Assembly: GCA_022829145.1 (NCBI GenBank)
Contig: CM040741.1
Location: 58,428,547 to 58,492,546, forward strand
From: Albula goreensis
Taxonomy: Eukaryota > Chordata > Actinopteri > Albuliformes > Albulidae
Length of the DNA stretch: 64,000 bases
Reading direction: 5' to 3'
Part shown: positions 61,201 through 64,000 of the stretch, piece by piece
Numbering within the stretch: the stretch's first letter is position 1
Layout: each line of letters starts with the position of its first letter
Position numbers and translations under genes: made by a program
Notes under the pieces: model-generated
Database searches by the model: none
What the model saw: the letters and a program-made list of their open reading frames with translations, nothing else
Told to the model about the DNA's origin: nothing

Positions 61201-64000
61201 TGTATCTGAAAAGGAGGAACTCAAAATATCTTCAGAAAATGCCAAGGTTTGCTGTTTACTGTGCATTACTTTTAGATTCACAGAAACATCTGCCTATACA
61301 TAAATTTCTTGTCATTTTAGTTCTGATCATAATCAAGTTTTTTATTCCTTGATCTTATCAGTATTACCAAATTGTTGCTTATTGTAATGGGAGCCAACTC
61401 AGTTGCATGGACAGCAGTACACTCACCTGAAAATGAATCCCAAAAATACCAACCGTGTGGCCAATGATCTTAAATAGTGCTAAGAAAACACACCTAGTGA
61501 TTTTCTGGCCAGCTGAGTTCATGAATGCTTGTGGAAAATACAACCCCCTTGAGCTACAATCCAATAAAGGTCAACTATAAGTGAAAAATTGGCCTCGACA
61601 AGAAAAAAAAAATGGCCCCATCTCAGTTTAAATAACACCATCATCTTTTTTGGCTCATAATGACGATGGCTTGTGAGAAAAACATCTGGAGTCACCTTAC
61701 TCAAATTTATGGGGTTGCCAGACAAAGATTTTATTCCAACTTCATCCCCACCCTTCTTCCTGTGGGGGTACAGCTCTGTAAATGTTAGTAATACGTATTC
61801 AGGTCTTCCAACTTCTGTCAAACACTTTGGTCTCAAGCTCCCTAACTGGTCCTTAAATCCAAGAAAATGAAGAAATTCTGCCATTTTACCTCTTACCATA
61901 GGAGTGAATAACTTATTCTGCAATGGCAGTGAGATGTGCCATAACAAAGCCAATCAAATGGAATTCACCATTTATTTTTATTGGTTTACCTGGCTGAAGT
62001 TATGATGTAGCCATTTGCTATGCTGTATGTTCACACACTATGGGAAGTCTGTAATTCTGGTTAAATCCTACCGGTTAAAGCACAGTATTGTACCATATAG
62101 TGCTAGCATGATGCAGTCAAACACCTTCTTAACTTCTGCAATATTATGAGCTGCAGCAAGCTGATAACCTCGAATTGGTAAACAATACTTTGGGATTAAT
62201 AATATGAATCCCAAAGACACATTCTTACCACACATAAGTCACAACTTCAATCCAAATTTTAAGTGTATATAATTTCTGTTCCTGTGGAAGTACTTACATG
62301 ACTATAAGTGACAGGTACATGTGAGTTTGTCTGCATGTATACAGGCATCTGTTTATTGAATTAACAACTTTATTTGTTTGTTATTTTCTCTTTATTTCAG
62401 TCATCTTTTTATTGTCTTATTTATTCTGCATTTTGTTTGTATATCACTTTAAAAATGAAAACACACCTGTCACTTAACGGAGTGCAAATCTAAAAGAATG
62501 ACTGCAATTAAGAAGGGTTTAAAAAAAAGATCTGGCACAAATACTGATGACGCAGATGCTGACCGATGATGCTGAAGTGTGTACCCATACTTGAACTTCA
62601 GTCAACCTTTCACTAACCTCTCAACAAAGGCACCACTTTGTGAGTCCAGTAAAACATCACCCTAAGTGCCCAATCACTGGCGGCCGGTCAAATCAAGAGA
62701 GCTTTTTGGGATGCAGCCAAAGTAAGACATTTTTTATTTTTACTTCCAAAGGCCACACGAATGGTCAGGCTGTGAGAGGAGACTACACTGACTAGGCTAA
62801 TCCTTAATTACTCTACACCAAGACAGCACTACAACAACACAATCTCAGATCTACAACTAGAGCACACATGGTCTGATATATTGGAACAATGCATGATTTT
62901 CAATGACTGAATCAAGGGACTGGAATGGTGTCTAATGGAGTCGGTTCAGTGTGCAAATTATCCACTTAAAGCACCACATTCTGTGTAAACACATACATAC
63001 AAACCATGTTGATGAATCATTGTGTGGTCAGAGAATTTTCTCCACTCACTTTATATTCAAAACAAGGTTGAAGTATACAGCTTTTGGAGAAAATAAAAAT
63101 AAAATTAAAAACCTGGTACTATGACTGAACAGATCTACTGTCTACTTCTGTAGGTTAACACAAATTCCGATGCCACTCCACATTCCTTCACTCTGGTAGT
63201 TGCAAAATCAGCTTTTAATGGAGACTTTCCTTTTTAAATACCAGATAAATGTGACCACAGAGTGGCTAGCCACAATGTCGAACTGGGAACATAAAATGGC
63301 TGTAACAAAGACTACCATGTGCCTCCCATAAGCCTGTTGCAGGTAGGCTGTCTGGTATTAGATTCTGAAAAGATGCCAAAAATCTTTTTTGTCCTTGGTC
63401 GCCCCTCCTCTTTCCTTTACCTCCTGTCAAGATTTGGCTACTTTCCTGGAAAACCAAGCTGTAAATTCACATTAAAGATATTATTTCCAGAAAATCTATT
63501 AATTGAATAGATATGTACTATTTTAAAGGAGGAAAATACTATTTTTAGAACAATATAGTGCACCAAACTTAAATCTTATAGACTGCCTTCCCTCTTAATT
63601 TTAAAGCATTGTTGAAATTCCCTTTAGATTTTTCAATGAATATGAATATGGAAAAAAGTTTGACTTAAATATGTTTATTGTTATTGTCAGCTTGTTTACT
63701 TGCACTGTGAAGATTACAGAAAAAGCTACTTCAAAACACTCTCAAGTTTTCATTTTGCACACCATGCAGTGTCAGTGCAGGATTCTGGAAAGGATTTGGC
63801 TGTCCTTTCTACCCTGGTGAGTGTTGTACTGTAAAGAATGGTAATTAGTCCCCAAGAACTGCCAGTCGTGGCTTGTTGGAGGCCATTGGGTTGATGTGCA
63901 GAGAGCTTAAAAACAATGTTCTTGTGTTACATGTTGTGTAAACCCTTCACTAAGCACCCCCAACCCCCCCATTTGAGCCCCTGGAAATTTTTTTCCCTTA

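Larger units (their letters stand above)
54401..64000 (-). other. ash1l: ash1l intron 1 (3' part; continues past the right edge)
   Basis: The 9.6 kb upstream of exon 2 has no CpG island, no exon-like open frame and no similarity to a neighbouring gene that I can recognise. It is AT-rich unique sequence. The longest minus-strand open frame (61519-61953, 144 codons) resembles no family I know. I therefore read the whole interval as the end of the first intron, with promoter and exon 1 beyond 64000. An inverted repeat at 58187-58240 is listed separately. Confidence 0.7.

Noticed and set aside
61519-61953. 144-codon minus-strand frame in intron 1
   Set aside because: I could not match it to any family, including transposase or reverse transcriptase motifs, and it has no flanking gene structure. 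A protein search would be needed before calling it anything.
54401-64000. Search for the ash1l promoter and first exon
   Set aside because: There is no CpG island, and no TATA-plus-donor arrangement that I could defend.
1-64000. Prokaryotic operons, CRISPR arrays, prophage, tRNA or rRNA genes
   Set aside because: The window is vertebrate intron-rich DNA; short spaced direct repeats seen here are microsatellites or local duplications, and no cloverleaf or rRNA sequence was recognised.

Overview
This window is a vertebrate, most likely ray-finned fish, genomic segment that lies inside one gene: ash1l, the ASH1-like histone H3K36 methyltransferase, transcribed on the minus strand (right to left). 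The identification rests on two exons whose translations match the N-terminal third of vertebrate ASH1L from memory of the family: a 5' exon (53795-54400) with the conserved block around KRAKKPPKNLENYICPP, and a very large exon (13696-17144) with three AT-hooks and blocks such as [38 protein letters not shown] and FDPLHYVRR. Both exons have good canonical splice sites in compatible phases. The fish assignment comes from the divergence from mammalian ASH1L, a shortened N-terminal region, AT-rich introns with many simple repeats, and no Alu or L1 sequence. The species cannot be told.

Layout in transcription order: 64000-54401 is the 3' part of the first (5' UTR) intron. 54400-53795 is exon 2, with 138 bases of 5' UTR that hold a 10-codon upstream ORF, then 156 codons. 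53794-17145 is intron 2, about 36.7 kb. 17144-13696 is the giant exon. 13695-1 is the start of the next intron. The first exon and promoter lie beyond the right edge. The catalytic AWS/SET/post-SET region and the bromodomain, PHD and BAH domains would lie beyond the left edge and are not in this window.

The most notable observation is that the first ~630 bases of the giant exon read as ASH1L-like coding sequence only if the frame changes four times, at or near short homopolymers, while the next 2.77 kb is one open frame. As written, translation would stop after about 226 residues. Assembly indels are the simplest explanation; a decaying allele or duplicate copy is the alternative.

Other items worth a look are a DSGIGT phosphodegron-like motif inside the most conserved block of the exon, a diverged interspersed repeat present twice in intron 2, a ~260-base tandem duplication, a near-perfect 14-bp G/C hairpin, a minus-strand G-quadruplex motif, and several CpG- or homeobox-motif-rich intronic stretches that could be conserved enhancers. 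I found no second protein gene, no RNA gene, no autonomous transposon, no CRISPR array and no prokaryotic feature.
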